DNA of 64,000 bases from Streptomyces cavernae. GTDB taxonomy: Bacteria; Actinomycetota; Actinomycetes; Streptomycetales; Streptomycetaceae. Made by a program: the position numbers and the translations under genes. The notes under the pieces are model-generated. The model made no database searches, was not told where the DNA came from, and saw only the letters and a program-made list of their open reading frames with translations. The DNA is taken from positions 248,001 to 312,000 of the forward strand of contig NZ_RPDJ01000007.1 in assembly GCF_004023625.1 (NCBI RefSeq), read 5' to 3'. This document shows positions 23,420-31,315 of this stretch, in pieces. Each line of letters starts with the position of its first letter. Within the stretch, counting starts at the first letter, position 1.

Positions 23420-24028
23420 ATGGATGTGACCCTTCCCGAACTCCCCTTCCCGCTCCGCACATACGGTCCCGACGGGCACTGGTCCTACGAGGACGGGGTG
23501 CTCACCGTCTGGGCGGGCGCGCGGCAGGACCGTTTCGTACCGCCCACGGGTGAGGCCCTGGACCCCGCCTCCGACGCGCCCCGGCTCCTCGGGGCCCCGG
23601 AGGGGGACTTCCAGCTGATCGCCCGTGTCACCGTGGGGTTCGGCGCGGCCTTCGACGCCGGGGCGCTGTACGTCCACGTGGGGGAGCGGGCCTGGGCGAA
23701 GTTCTGCCTGGAGAACTCGCCGGACGTGCCCACCGTCTGCACGGTCGTCACCCGGGGTCACTCGGACGACGCCAACTCCTTCACCGTGGACGGCACTTCG
23801 GTATGGCTCAGGGTCAGCCGCACGGGCCGTGCGATCGCCTTCCACGCCTCCCGTGACGGCAAGAAGTGGATCTTCATTCGGCTGTTCACGCTGGGCGACG
23901 AGAAGGAGACGTCGGCGGCGCTGGTGGGGTTCCTCGCGCAGTCCCCGGTGGGTGAGGGCTGTGTGACGACCTTCGACCACATCGAGTTCCGGGACTCCTG
24001 GCCGGAGGGGTTGCGGGACGGCACCTGA
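23420..24028 (+). CDS. DUF1349 family protein (concanavalin-like fold)
   Basis: 202 residues starting MDVTLPELPFPL at an ATG (23420) with only a weak ribosome-binding site. Conserved blocks include WSYEDGVLTVWAGARQDRFV, GDFQLIARVTVGFGAAFDAG, WAKFCLENSPDVPTVCTVVT and a C-terminal DHIEFRDSWPEGLRDG. DUF1349 proteins are small cytosolic beta-sandwich proteins (jelly-roll type) suspected of binding sugars; no reaction is established. No signal peptide. It lies after the semialdehyde dehydrogenase on the same strand but is separated by a repeat-rich gap, so co-transcription is uncertain. Confidence 0.85.
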   Translation: MDVTLPELPFPLRTYGPDGHWSYEDGVLTVWAGARQDRFVPPTGEALDPASDAPRLLGAPEGDFQLIARVTVGFGAAFDAGALYVHVGERAWAKFCLENSPDVPTVCTVVTRGHSDDANSFTVDGTSVWLRVSRTGRAIAFHASRDGKKWIFIRLFTLGDEKETSAALVGFLAQSPVGEGCVTTFDHIEFRDSWPEGLRDGT

Positions 24029-24086
24029 GCGGGTGGGTGCGCCGGAGGGTTCTTCGCCCCCGCCGCCCTTACCCTTCCCTTCCCCC

Positions 24087-24144
24087 AGGGGCTGCCGCCC
24101 CTTCGTCCCCGCTGACTCTCCGCTCCTTGGGGGCTGCCGCCCCC
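24087..24144 (+). terminator. Two short GC hairpins after the DUF1349 gene
   Basis: AGGGGC-tgcc-GCCCCT at 24087-24102 and GGGGGC-tgcc-GCCCCC at 24129-24144 share the loop sequence and are typical Streptomyces intergenic hairpins. The first lies 59 nt beyond the stop. Confidence 0.55.
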
Positions 24145-24151
24145 AGACCCC

Positions 24152-24366
24152 CGCGAATCCCGGGCTGCCCCGGGGGTGACTCGGTCGGGTGCGGGTGGGA
24201 TGTGGCTGGTCGCGCAGTTCCCCGCGCCCCTGGAGGGGCGCGCCTGCCCCCAGGGACCGTGTCCTCCCGCGAATCCCGGGCTGCCCCGGGGGTGACTGCG
24301 TCGGGTGCGGGTGGGGTGTGGCTGGTCGCGCAGTTCCCCGTGTCCCTGGAGGGGCGCGCCTGCCCC
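24152..24366. repeat. Two ~99-bp direct copies of an intergenic repeat element
   Basis: A segment running from cgcgaatcccgggctgcccc to gaggggcgcgcctgcccc occurs at 24152-24250 and again at 24268-24366 (116-bp period) with few differences. Its core (ggtcgcgcagttcccc followed by a cccctggaggggcgc hairpin) is a motif I recognise as dispersed in many Streptomyces intergenic regions. It fills the 414-bp gap before the acetyltransferase gene; no gene is seen there. Confidence 0.75.
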
Positions 24367-24442
24367 AGCCCGGCTTGGGGGAGGGAAGGGTGACGCGGTA
24401 GGGGTGAGGAACCGTGGGGGGCATCGGCGCGTCCTCCGCCAC

Positions 24443-24946
24443 ATGATCAGAAAACCCGGCCCGGAACAACGGATCATTCGCACCGCCCTGCCCTCCGAAG
24501 CCCCCGTCATCACCGCCCTGCACACCCGATCCCGGGCCACGTACTACCCGGACGGCATCCCCCAGGACGGCACCGACTGGCTCGCCGCCTGGCGGTCGGC
24601 CATCGAGCGGCCGGACGGACATGTGCTGTGCAGCGTCAGCCAGGGCCGGATCGTCGCCGTGGCCTCCTTCCGCACCCCCGAAGGCAGCCCCACCGAGGCG
24701 GTCAAGCTCTTCCAGTTCCACGTCGACCCCGACCACTGGCGTTCCGGCATCGGCGCCGAGCTGCACGCGGCCTGTGTGGAGGAGTGGCAGGCCGACGGCA
24801 AGAAGACGGCCGTCCTCGACGTCCACGTCGGCAACCGCCGTGCCCAGGCCTTCTACACCCGCCACGGCTGGGTCCCGGATCCGGAGCACCCCTGCGCCCC
24901 GGGGGACCACCACCTGTTCCTCAGGTACGCCGTGCCCGGGGAATGA
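24443..24946 (+). CDS. GNAT family N-acetyltransferase
   Basis: 167 residues from the ATG at 24443. The acetyl-CoA motif A is VDPDHWRSGIGAELHAACVE (R-S-G-I-G-A), followed by beta-5 AVLDVHVGNRRAQAFYTRHG, the usual N-x-x-A-x-x-F-Y signature. The N-terminus (IIRTALPSEAPVITALHTRS, RATYYPDGIP) is typical of the RimI-like cytosolic group. The substrate is not predictable. The next gene starts 75 nt later, so a shared transcript with the DsbA-family gene is possible. Confidence 0.88.
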   Translation: MIRKPGPEQRIIRTALPSEAPVITALHTRSRATYYPDGIPQDGTDWLAAWRSAIERPDGHVLCSVSQGRIVAVASFRTPEGSPTEAVKLFQFHVDPDHWRSGIGAELHAACVEEWQADGKKTAVLDVHVGNRRAQAFYTRHGWVPDPEHPCAPGDHHLFLRYAVPGE

Positions 24947-25020
24947 ACCAAGCCGCTTGAAGGTTCACACACCAGCGGAGGGCGTCTCCGTACCCGTACG
25001 ACCTGGAGAGAGTCGACACC

Positions 25021-25746
25021 ATGCGCGTCGAGATCTGGAGCGACATCGCCTGCCCCTGGTGCTATGTGGGCAAGGCCCGGTTCGAGAAGGCGCTCGCCGC
25101 CTTCCCGCACAGTGACGGGGTCGAGGTGGTGCACCGCTCCTTCGAGCTCGACCCGAACCGGAAGAAGGGCGACAACGAACTCGTCCTGACCATGCTGTCC
25201 AGGAAGTACGGCATGAGCGAGGCCCAGGCGCAGGCCGGCGAGCACAACCTCGGCAAGCAGGCCGCCGCGGAGGGCCTCGCCTACCGCACCGAGGGCCGCG
25301 ACCACGGCAGCACCTTCGACATGCACCGCCTGCTGCACTTCGCCAAGGAGCAGGGCAGGCAGGACGAGCTGATCCAGATCCTGTACCGGGCCAACTTCGC
25401 CGAGGAGGAATCCCTCTTCGAGGGCGACGAACGCCTCGTGGCGCTGGCCGCCGAGGCCGGTCTGGACGCGGACGAGGCCCGCGCGGTGCTCGCCGACCCC
25501 GAGCGGTACGCCGCCGACGTCCGCGCCGACGAGCGCGAGGCCGCCGAGCTGGGCGCGAACGGCGTCCCCTTCTTCGTACTCGACCGCAAGTACGGCGTCT
25601 CCGGCGCCCAGCCCGCCGAGGTCTTCACCCAGGCGCTGGAACAGGCCTGGGGCAACCGTTCCCCGCTGATTCCCGTGCAGCAGTCCGGCGACACCGCCGA
25701 GGCCGAGGCGTGCGGACCGGACGGCTGCGAGGTCCCCCAGCGCTGA
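25021..25746 (+). CDS. DsbA family oxidoreductase (FrnE-like)
   Basis: 241 residues, ATG at 25021 behind a ctggagag site. Thioredoxin-fold DsbA/FrnE protein: CPWC active site at residues 12-15 (SDIACPWCYVGKARFEK), a helical insertion (DMHRLLHFAKEQGRQDELIQ) and a cis-proline loop (GANGVPFFVLDRKYGVSGAQ). No signal peptide, so it is a cytosolic disulfide isomerase/oxidoreductase as in other actinobacteria. A C-terminal ACGPDGCEV tail with two further cysteines is common in this subgroup and could be redox-active or metal-binding. Confidence 0.92.
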   Translation: MRVEIWSDIACPWCYVGKARFEKALAAFPHSDGVEVVHRSFELDPNRKKGDNELVLTMLSRKYGMSEAQAQAGEHNLGKQAAAEGLAYRTEGRDHGSTFDMHRLLHFAKEQGRQDELIQILYRANFAEEESLFEGDERLVALAAEAGLDADEARAVLADPERYAADVRADEREAAELGANGVPFFVLDRKYGVSGAQPAEVFTQALEQAWGNRSPLIPVQQSGDTAEAEACGPDGCEVPQR

Positions 25747-25901
25747 GGGCACAGGCCGCGGTTCCGCGGACACGGGCCGAGGTGCTGGCGTAGGTGCGGA
25801 CGCGAAGGCGCACGTCAGGGGGGTTCCATAAGCGTTGCTTGGAGAAACCACGTAGAAGTCCGCAATGGACGGGGGGTCCCCGGGGCCCCACAGTGGAGTG
25901 C

Positions 25902-26951
25902 ATGGAGACCTTCGAAGCGCTCGTCAGCGCCGAGTTCGCACCGAAGACCGTCTATCTGAACACCGCCAGTACCGGGCTCCTCCCGGCCCGCACGGTGACC
26001 GCGATGCGCGCCGCCGTGGAGTCCGTGGCGGAGGGCGCGCCGCAGGACCTGTTCGCGGACGTGGAGGCCGCCCGTGCCGCCTTCGCCCGGCTGATGAGGG
26101 TCCCGGACCGCCGGGTGGCGGCCGGGGCCTCCGTCGCCGTCTACTCCGGGCTGATCGCCACCTCGCTGCCCGAGGGCGCTGAAGTCCTCACCGCGGAGGA
26201 CGACTTCAGCTCCCTGGTCAACCCCTTCCACATGCGTTCCGACCTCAAGGTGCGCTCCGTGCCGCTGGAACGCCTGGCCGAGTCCGTGCGCCCCGGCACT
26301 CGGCTGATCGCGGTCAGCGCCGCGCAGTCGGCCGACGGACGGATCGCCGATCTGCCCGCGATCCGCGACGCGGCCCGTGCCCACGGTGCCCGTACCTACA
26401 TCGACGCGTCCCAGGCCGCCGGATGGCTGGACCTGGATGCGGACGCGTACGACTACGTGTCGTCCGTCGCCTACAAGTGGCAGTTCTGCCCGCGCGGCGT
26501 GGCCTTCCTCGTCACACCGGAGGACCTCGGCGCGCTCACGCCGGTCTTCGCGGGCTGGGCCGCTGGGGAGCACCCCTGGGACAGCTGCTACGGCCCGGTC
26601 GAGGAACTCGCCCGATCCGCCCGCCGGTTCGACGAATCACCCAGCCTGTTCTCCTACGCGGGAGCCCGCCACTCCCTCGAACTCCTGGAAACGTTGGGCG
26701 TCGACGCCGTACGCGCCCACGACCTCGGCCTCGCCGACCGCTTCCGCGCCGGGCTGGCCTCACTCGGACACGAGCCCGTCCCGGCCCCGGGCTCAGCCAT
26801 CGTGTCGGTGCCCGGACTCGGCGCCCGGCAGCCTGAGTTGAGCCGTGCCGGGATCGAGGTCTCGAACCGCGCGGGCCGTCTGAGGGCCTCGTTCCACTTG
26901 TACAACACGGCCGCGGACGTGGACCGCCTGCTGGAGGCGCTGGCCGGCTGA
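25902..26951 (+). CDS. Class V aminotransferase-fold PLP enzyme
   Basis: 349 residues from the ATG at 25902. The fold type I PLP pattern is seen in YLNTASTGLLPARTVTAM, VYSGLIATSLPEGAEVLTAE, the AHGARTYIDASQAAGWLDLD strand with the PLP-binding Asp, and YVSSVAYKWQFCPRGVAF, where the Lys of AYKW is the likely Schiff-base residue. The family includes cysteine desulfurases, isopenicillin epimerase-like and kynureninase-like enzymes. No desulfurase cysteine loop was seen, so an aminotransferase or epimerase role is more likely. Neighbours do not reveal the substrate. Confidence 0.87.
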   Translation: METFEALVSAEFAPKTVYLNTASTGLLPARTVTAMRAAVESVAEGAPQDLFADVEAARAAFARLMRVPDRRVAAGASVAVYSGLIATSLPEGAEVLTAEDDFSSLVNPFHMRSDLKVRSVPLERLAESVRPGTRLIAVSAAQSADGRIADLPAIRDAARAHGARTYIDASQAAGWLDLDADAYDYVSSVAYKWQFCPRGVAFLVTPEDLGALTPVFAGWAAGEHPWDSCYGPVEELARSARRFDESPSLFSYAGARHSLELLETLGVDAVRAHDLGLADRFRAGLASLGHEPVPAPGSAIVSVPGLGARQPELSRAGIEVSNRAGRLRASFHLYNTAADVDRLLEALAG

Positions 26952-27009
26952 GTGCTCCGGGTGCCCACTGGCGCGAAAACCGATGGCGCTATAGGAAGGG
27001 CACCACGAG

Positions 27010-27726
27010 GTGGTGGTGTCCGTGGAGTCAATGGCCGACCAGGCAGACGGGTCCGGTGTGTCCGGTGTATCCGACACGTCCGACGCATCTGGTGTGTCCG
27101 GTGTGCTCGGAATATCTGATGGATCTGGTATCTCCGGCCCGTCCGTCAAGCCGTCCGCAGACGCGGAACTGCACCGTCGGCTGGTGTACGGGGACGAGTC
27201 CGCCCTGACCGAGGCCTATGCCGCGTACGGCGGACTCGTCCGGCGTGTCGCCGTACGCGTCACCAACAGCACGGCCGCCGCGGAGGACGTGGCACAGGAG
27301 GTCTTCGCCCACTTGTGGAGCCGGCCCTACGCCTTCGACACACGCCGCGGCTCCCTGCGCACCTGGCTCTCCATGCTCGCCCACCGGCGGTCCGTGGACT
27401 GGGTGCGCAGCGAGGCCCGGCACCGCAAGGCTGGCACGGACGACGCCGTGCTGCTCGCGATACCCGACACCGGCCCGGGCCCCGACGAGGCGCTGGTGGA
27501 CCGCGAGCGCTCGCTGCTGCTGCACACCGCGCTCGCCGAACTCCCGCAGCCGCAGCGGGAGGTGGTCCACCTCGCCTACTTCGCCGGCCGCACCTACCGG
27601 CAGGCCGCCGTCGAACTCGGCATCCCCGAGGGCACCGCCAAGACCCGGCTCCGCTCGGCGTTACGCAAGCTGGCCGAGTACTTGGCCGAGGACCCACCCG
27701 ACCCCGCGCTGGAAAGGGGCGCGTGA
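27010..27726 (+). CDS. ECF sigma factor with Ser/Gly repeat N-terminus and a TTA codon
   Basis: 238 residues from a GTG at 27010 with AGGAAGGG 9 nt upstream (an ATG at 27031 is in frame). Residues ~10-42 are a low-complexity Gly/Ser/Val/Asp tract (SGVSGVSDTSDASGVSGV) encoded by drifting tccggtgt-type micro-repeats. Sigma region 2 spans ~55-115 (EAYAAYGGLVRRVAVRVTN, AAEDVAQEVFAHLWSRPYAF) and region 4 spans ~170-225 (PQPQREVVHLAYFAGRTYRQ, GIPEGTAKTRLRSALRKL). The Leu in RSALRKL is a TTA codon (27661-27663), rare in Streptomyces and read by the bldA tRNA. It is followed at 52 bp by a zinc-finger protein that is probably its anti-sigma factor. Confidence 0.9.
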   Translation: MVVSVESMADQADGSGVSGVSDTSDASGVSGVLGISDGSGISGPSVKPSADAELHRRLVYGDESALTEAYAAYGGLVRRVAVRVTNSTAAAEDVAQEVFAHLWSRPYAFDTRRGSLRTWLSMLAHRRSVDWVRSEARHRKAGTDDAVLLAIPDTGPGPDEALVDRERSLLLHTALAELPQPQREVVHLAYFAGRTYRQAAVELGIPEGTAKTRLRSALRKLAEYLAEDPPDPALERGA

Positions 27727-27778
27727 TGGGCGACAGGGTCTGGAAGATGGACACCAGGGTCAGGGAAGGGGGCGCGCG

Positions 27779-28954
27779 ATGAGCACGGAACACGACGGCG
27801 TACGTGACCTGCTGGCGGCCTGGGCCGTCGGCGCTCTCCCGCCGGCCGACGAGAAGACGGTGCCGCCGCACCTGGCGCAGTGCGAACAGTGCGCCACGGA
27901 GGCGGAACGGCTGCGCGAGACGGTGCGCCTGCTGAACGGCACGCACCACGGCACGCACCACGGCATGCCGACGCCCCGGGCGGCAGCAGAGGCGCCCACG
28001 GAGACGACCGCGGAGGCGACCGCAGCGGCCGCCACCGAGCGGAACACGCGCGCCCAGAGGAACACCCGCGCCGAGCGCAACGGAGTGGGCCGGACCGGCC
28101 CCTCACCGAACGGGCAGGCCGAACCCGGCGGCGTTCTCGCCCTCGCCCTGCGCGCCCGCCCCGCCGCCGCCCGGGTCGCCGACCACGCCGCCCCCTACGC
28201 GGGGGCCGTCGCCGGACTCCAGGCGCTGCTCGCGGAATTGGACGGAGACGGCGGGGCCTGGGGCACCCCCGTCGTGCACGACTGGGACGTGCACGGCACC
28301 GTCGCCCATCTGCTCGCCGCCGACGAGCCGTTGGTGCGGCGGCTCGGACTGAACACACGGGTGCCGGACTCGCGCATCCCCGCGGACCTGCCCTGGGTCG
28401 ACGCCTGGGCCGTGCGCACAGCGGACGTGATCGCGCATGAGAGGGCGCGGACACCGGACCGGACCCTCGCCGCGTGGCGGGCGCAGGCCGCGTCGCTGCT
28501 CGCCTCTCCCGAGGCGCACGATCCCGGACTCGCCGCCCGGGCCACGACGTTGATGGGGCTGCGGCTGCCGATCGCCGACCACTTCCTGGTGCGGGCCTTC
28601 GAGGTCTGGATCCACACCGACGACATCGGCCGGGCGCTGGGGCGCGCCGTGCCCCCGCCGCCCGACCCGCATCTGTGGCAGCTGATCCGGCTCGCCGTAC
28701 GCATCCTCGGTCTGGCCCTCGGCCCCACGGCGCCCTCCGTCCGGTTCACGGTGACCGGCGCCGGCCGGGACGACCAGTGGGTCCTGGGCTCGGAGCACGA
28801 GCCCGTCCGCGCCGAACTCGCCCTGGGTCCGGTCGACTTCTGCCTGCTGGTGGGCGGCCGCCACGACCCCGGGGCGATCCCCCGGACGGCCACCGGCGAC
28901 GAACTGGCCGTACGGAACGTCCTGGAACGCGCGGCCTCACTGTCGTGGCTCTAG
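27779..28954 (+). CDS. Zinc-finger anti-sigma-like protein fused to an MDMPI domain
   Basis: 391 residues from the ATG at 27779 (gggaaggggg site). Residues 1-45 hold a ZAS-type motif His31-x3-Cys35-x2-Cys38 (PPHLAQCEQC), the sigma-binding fold of anti-sigma factors. A low-complexity Ala/Thr/His region follows, then a DinB/maleylpyruvate-isomerase-like domain (~130-300) with metal-binding histidines (VVHDWDVHGTVAHLLAADEP, RLPIADHFLVRAFEVWIHTD) and an MDMPI C-terminal domain to the end. No transmembrane segment, so it is a soluble anti-sigma factor. A mycothiol or metal signal is an attractive inference. The TAG stop lies in the CTAG that borders a MITE-like insertion. Confidence 0.85.
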   Translation: MSTEHDGVRDLLAAWAVGALPPADEKTVPPHLAQCEQCATEAERLRETVRLLNGTHHGTHHGMPTPRAAAEAPTETTAEATAAAATERNTRAQRNTRAERNGVGRTGPSPNGQAEPGGVLALALRARPAAARVADHAAPYAGAVAGLQALLAELDGDGGAWGTPVVHDWDVHGTVAHLLAADEPLVRRLGLNTRVPDSRIPADLPWVDAWAVRTADVIAHERARTPDRTLAAWRAQAASLLASPEAHDPGLAARATTLMGLRLPIADHFLVRAFEVWIHTDDIGRALGRAVPPPPDPHLWQLIRLAVRILGLALGPTAPSVRFTVTGAGRDDQWVLGSEHEPVRAELALGPVDFCLLVGGRHDPGAIPRTATGDELAVRNVLERAASLSWL

Positions 28955-29085
28955 GGCCCCTCTGATGGATCTCCGCGGCGTCGCGACGCCCGGCACGCAC
29001 TCCCCCAAGCTCTCGGCTTCGCTCGAGCAGGGGGACCCCCATGACGCCGCTCCTGTCTCCGCGGAGATCCATCAGAAGGGCCTAG
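28951..29085. mobile_element. MITE-like element with 26-27 bp terminal inverted repeats, IS630 type
   Basis: About 130 bp bounded by inverted repeats: left 28952-28978 and right 29059-29084, with inner ends tctgatggatctccgcgg on both sides (one length and one base difference). Both ends are embedded in CTAG (28951-28954 and 29082-29085), the target-site pattern of IS630/Tc1-like elements. There is no coding capacity. The interior includes a cccccaagctctcggcttcg-type hairpin common in Streptomyces intergenic DNA. It inserted at the stop codon of the anti-sigma gene and may also act as a terminator. Confidence 0.65.
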
Positions 29086-29167
29086 CATCGTTGCATTCGG
29101 CGAGTCGGTGGTGGCTGGTGAGGAGCGCGGGAGCGTTCCTCACCGGGCGCCGGGATAGGGTGCACCC

Positions 29168-29686
29168 GTGGAACGGATCTTGGTGGTGGGTGTCACCGGT
29201 GCGGGCAAATCCACGCTCGCCCAAACATTGAGCAGTCGTCTGGGCCTGCCCTACCACGAGATGGACGCGCTGTACTTCAACGGCCCCAACTGGGCCACCA
29301 ACAGCAAGTTGACCGAAGACGTGTCGACGCTCACCGCCGAGCCGCGCTGGATCATCGACTCTCTCGGCTATCCGGAAGTCCGTGACCTGTTGTGGGACCG
29401 GGCCGACACCGTGCTTTGGCTGGACTATCCCAAACGCGTCATCATGCCCCGCGTACTGCGCCGGTCCGTCCGGCGAACCGTCACACGCGAGCTGATTTTC
29501 GGCGGCAACAGGGAAACCTGGACGGGCTGGCTGAGCCGGGAACACCCGGCCTGGTGGGCCTGGTCCCAACACGGGGTCCGCCGCCGCGAAGTCAGGCGCC
29601 GTGTCGACGATCCCCGCTTCGCCCATCTCGACACCCTCCGCTTCGGCCACCCCATCGACACGGCGGCCTGGCTGGCATCCCTCTGA
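29168..29686 (+). CDS. P-loop NTPase, adenylate/shikimate kinase-like
   Basis: 172 residues from a GTG at 29168. Walker A is GVTGAGKST at residues 8-16. HEMDALYFNGPNWATN is the acceptor-side segment seen in FlaR/topology-modulation-type kinases, with a C-terminal LRFGHPIDTAAWLASL. It is likely a small nucleotide or metabolite kinase in the cytosol; the substrate is unknown. A TAGGGT hexamer ends 7 nt before the GTG, with no ribosome-binding site, which suggests a leaderless mRNA. It stands alone between a MITE and a large inverted repeat. Confidence 0.85.
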   Translation: MERILVVGVTGAGKSTLAQTLSSRLGLPYHEMDALYFNGPNWATNSKLTEDVSTLTAEPRWIIDSLGYPEVRDLLWDRADTVLWLDYPKRVIMPRVLRRSVRRTVTRELIFGGNRETWTGWLSREHPAWWAWSQHGVRRREVRRRVDDPRFAHLDTLRFGHPIDTAAWLASL

Positions 29687-29706
29687 CCCGGCGGGCCAGG
29701 GCCTGA

Positions 29707-29831
29707 GCAGTCGGACCCGCCTCGCCTCGCCTCCGGGGGGGGGGGGGGGGGGGGGGGGGGGGCCGGGGGGCGGGGGCCCCCCCCCCGCGCCGCCCCGCCG
29801 TACGGAGGCGAGGCGAGGCGGGTCCGACTGC
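29707..29831. repeat. Perfect 29-bp inverted repeat enclosing a 28-G run
   Basis: Arms at 29707-29735 and 29803-29831 are perfectly complementary over 29 bp (outer ends gcagtcggacccgcc). The 67-nt centre holds 28 consecutive G (29735-29762), further G runs and then ten C. The arms could be a bidirectional terminator between the kinase gene and ectD. The homopolymer centre is very unusual and may be a sequencing or assembly artefact across a strong hairpin. No gene lies in 29687-29939. Confidence 0.7.
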
Positions 29832-29939
29832 TTCACGGGCGCCGAGATGCCGGGCCATGTGCCGGAGGACGTGTGGTCCTCCGGCACGTCACGGCCCAGC
29901 TCGCGGCTGAGTTCTGGCCTGGTCAGCCGGGAAGTTGTC

Positions 29940-30857
29940 TCACCGCACGGGTGTGAAGTCCCGGGCCCCGATGAACTCCGGTCGCCGCACGGGTGCGGCG
30001 AACGGCTCGACCGCCGCGTTCTCCACGCTGTTGAACACGATGAAGACGTTGCTGCGCGGATAGGGGGTGATGTTGTCCCCGGAGCCGTGCATGCAGTTGC
30101 AGTCGAACCAGGTCGCCGAACCGGCCCTGCCGGTGAAGAGCCTGATGCCGTGCAGGTCCGCGAACTTGGTCAGCGCCTCGTCCGACGGTGTGCCCGCGTC
30201 CTGCATCTGCAGCGACTTCTTGTAGTTGTCCTTGGGCGTGGCGCCCGCACAGCCGAGGAACGTCCGGTGCGAACCGGGCATGATCATCAGCCCGCCGTTG
30301 GTGTCGAAGTTCTCGGTGAGCGCGATCGACACCGACACGGTCCGCATGTTCGGCAGCCCGTCCTCGGCGTGCCAGGTCTCGAAGTCCGAGTGCCAGTAGA
30401 AGCCGGAAGCCCCGAAGCCCGGCTTGACGTTGATGCGCGACTGGTGGACGTACACGTCCGAGCCGAGGATCTGCCGGGCCCGGCCCACCACCCGCTCGTC
30501 GCGCACGAGCCGGGCGAAGACCTCGCTGATCCGGTGCACCTCGAAGACCGAGCGGATCTCCTGCGACTGCGGCTCGATGATGGAGCGTTCGTCGGCGCGC
30601 ACCGCCGGGTCGTTGATGAGCCGCTCCAACTCGTCGTGGTACAGCGCCACTTCGTCGTCGTCGATGAGCTGCGGGACGGCGAGGAAGCCGTCGCGCTCGA
30701 ACGCCTGGAGGTCACCCGTCGTGATCGGCCCGGGAGCGTCCGGCGCACCCCAGACGACCGGGTCCTGACGGGGGACCGCCACCTCGGTGGCGCCGCGGGT
30801 CGGGTACAGGTCGGCGACGGGATGCGAGCCCACGGTCGTGCTGGTGATCGTGGTCAT
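29940..30857 (-). CDS. ectD: Ectoine 5-hydroxylase
   Basis: 305 residues from the ATG at 30855-30857. It hydroxylates ectoine to 5-hydroxyectoine using Fe(II), O2 and 2-oxoglutarate. Iron ligands are His156, Asp158 and His257. The EctD signature FYWHSDFETWHAEDGLPNMR covers 153-172, and MPGSH (193-197) and FDCNCMHGSGDN (251-262) follow as in the family. It is the last gene of ectABCD, starting 5 nt after the ectC stop. Full length, with no missing residues. Confidence 0.97.
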   Translation of the reverse strand: MTTITSTTVGSHPVADLYPTRGATEVAVPRQDPVVWGAPDAPGPITTGDLQAFERDGFLAVPQLIDDDEVALYHDELERLINDPAVRADERSIIEPQSQEIRSVFEVHRISEVFARLVRDERVVGRARQILGSDVYVHQSRINVKPGFGASGFYWHSDFETWHAEDGLPNMRTVSVSIALTENFDTNGGLMIMPGSHRTFLGCAGATPKDNYKKSLQMQDAGTPSDEALTKFADLHGIRLFTGRAGSATWFDCNCMHGSGDNITPYPRSNVFIVFNSVENAAVEPFAAPVRRPEFIGARDFTPVR

Positions 30858-30862
30858 GGACT

Positions 30863-31267
30863 TCAGACCTCCTCGGGTTCGGTGAGCAGGGGGTAGACGC
30901 CGTTCTCGTCGTGGTCCTCCCGTCCGGTCACGGGCGGGTTGAAGACGCAGATGCAGCGGAAGTCCTCCCTGATCCGCATCGTGTGCCTCTCGTGCCCGTC
31001 GAGGAGGTACATGGTGCCCGGCGTGATCGTGTACTTCTGTCCGGTCTCGTCGTCGGTGAGCTCGGCCTCGCCCTCGACGCACACGACGGCCTCGATGTGG
31101 TTCGCGTACCACATCGACGTCTCCGTTCCCGCGTACAGGATCGTCTCGTGCAGCGAGAAGCCGACCCGCTCCTTGGCGAGGACGATGCGTTTGCTCTCCC
31201 ACGTGCCCGACGCGGCCTTCACATGCCGGTCGGTGCCCTCAAGCTCCTTGAACGAACGGACAATCAC
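30863..31267 (-). CDS. ectC: L-ectoine synthase
   Basis: 134 residues, the usual size. Cupin-fold metalloenzyme that closes N-gamma-acetyl-diaminobutyrate into ectoine. Family blocks are present: MIVRSFKELEGTDRHVKA, VGFSLHETILYAGTETSMWY, ANHIEAVVCVEGEAELTD, the TPGTMYLLDGHERHTMR metal/substrate region and the FRCICVFNPPVTGREDHDEN end. It lies 48 nt after ectB and 5 nt before ectD in the same direction. Confidence 0.97.
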   Translation of the reverse strand: MIVRSFKELEGTDRHVKAASGTWESKRIVLAKERVGFSLHETILYAGTETSMWYANHIEAVVCVEGEAELTDDETGQKYTITPGTMYLLDGHERHTMRIREDFRCICVFNPPVTGREDHDENGVYPLLTEPEEV

Positions 31268-31315
31268 GGTGCCGCCTGCCTCTTTCTTCTCTCGTGTGGG
31301 TCGTGTCGCAACGGG

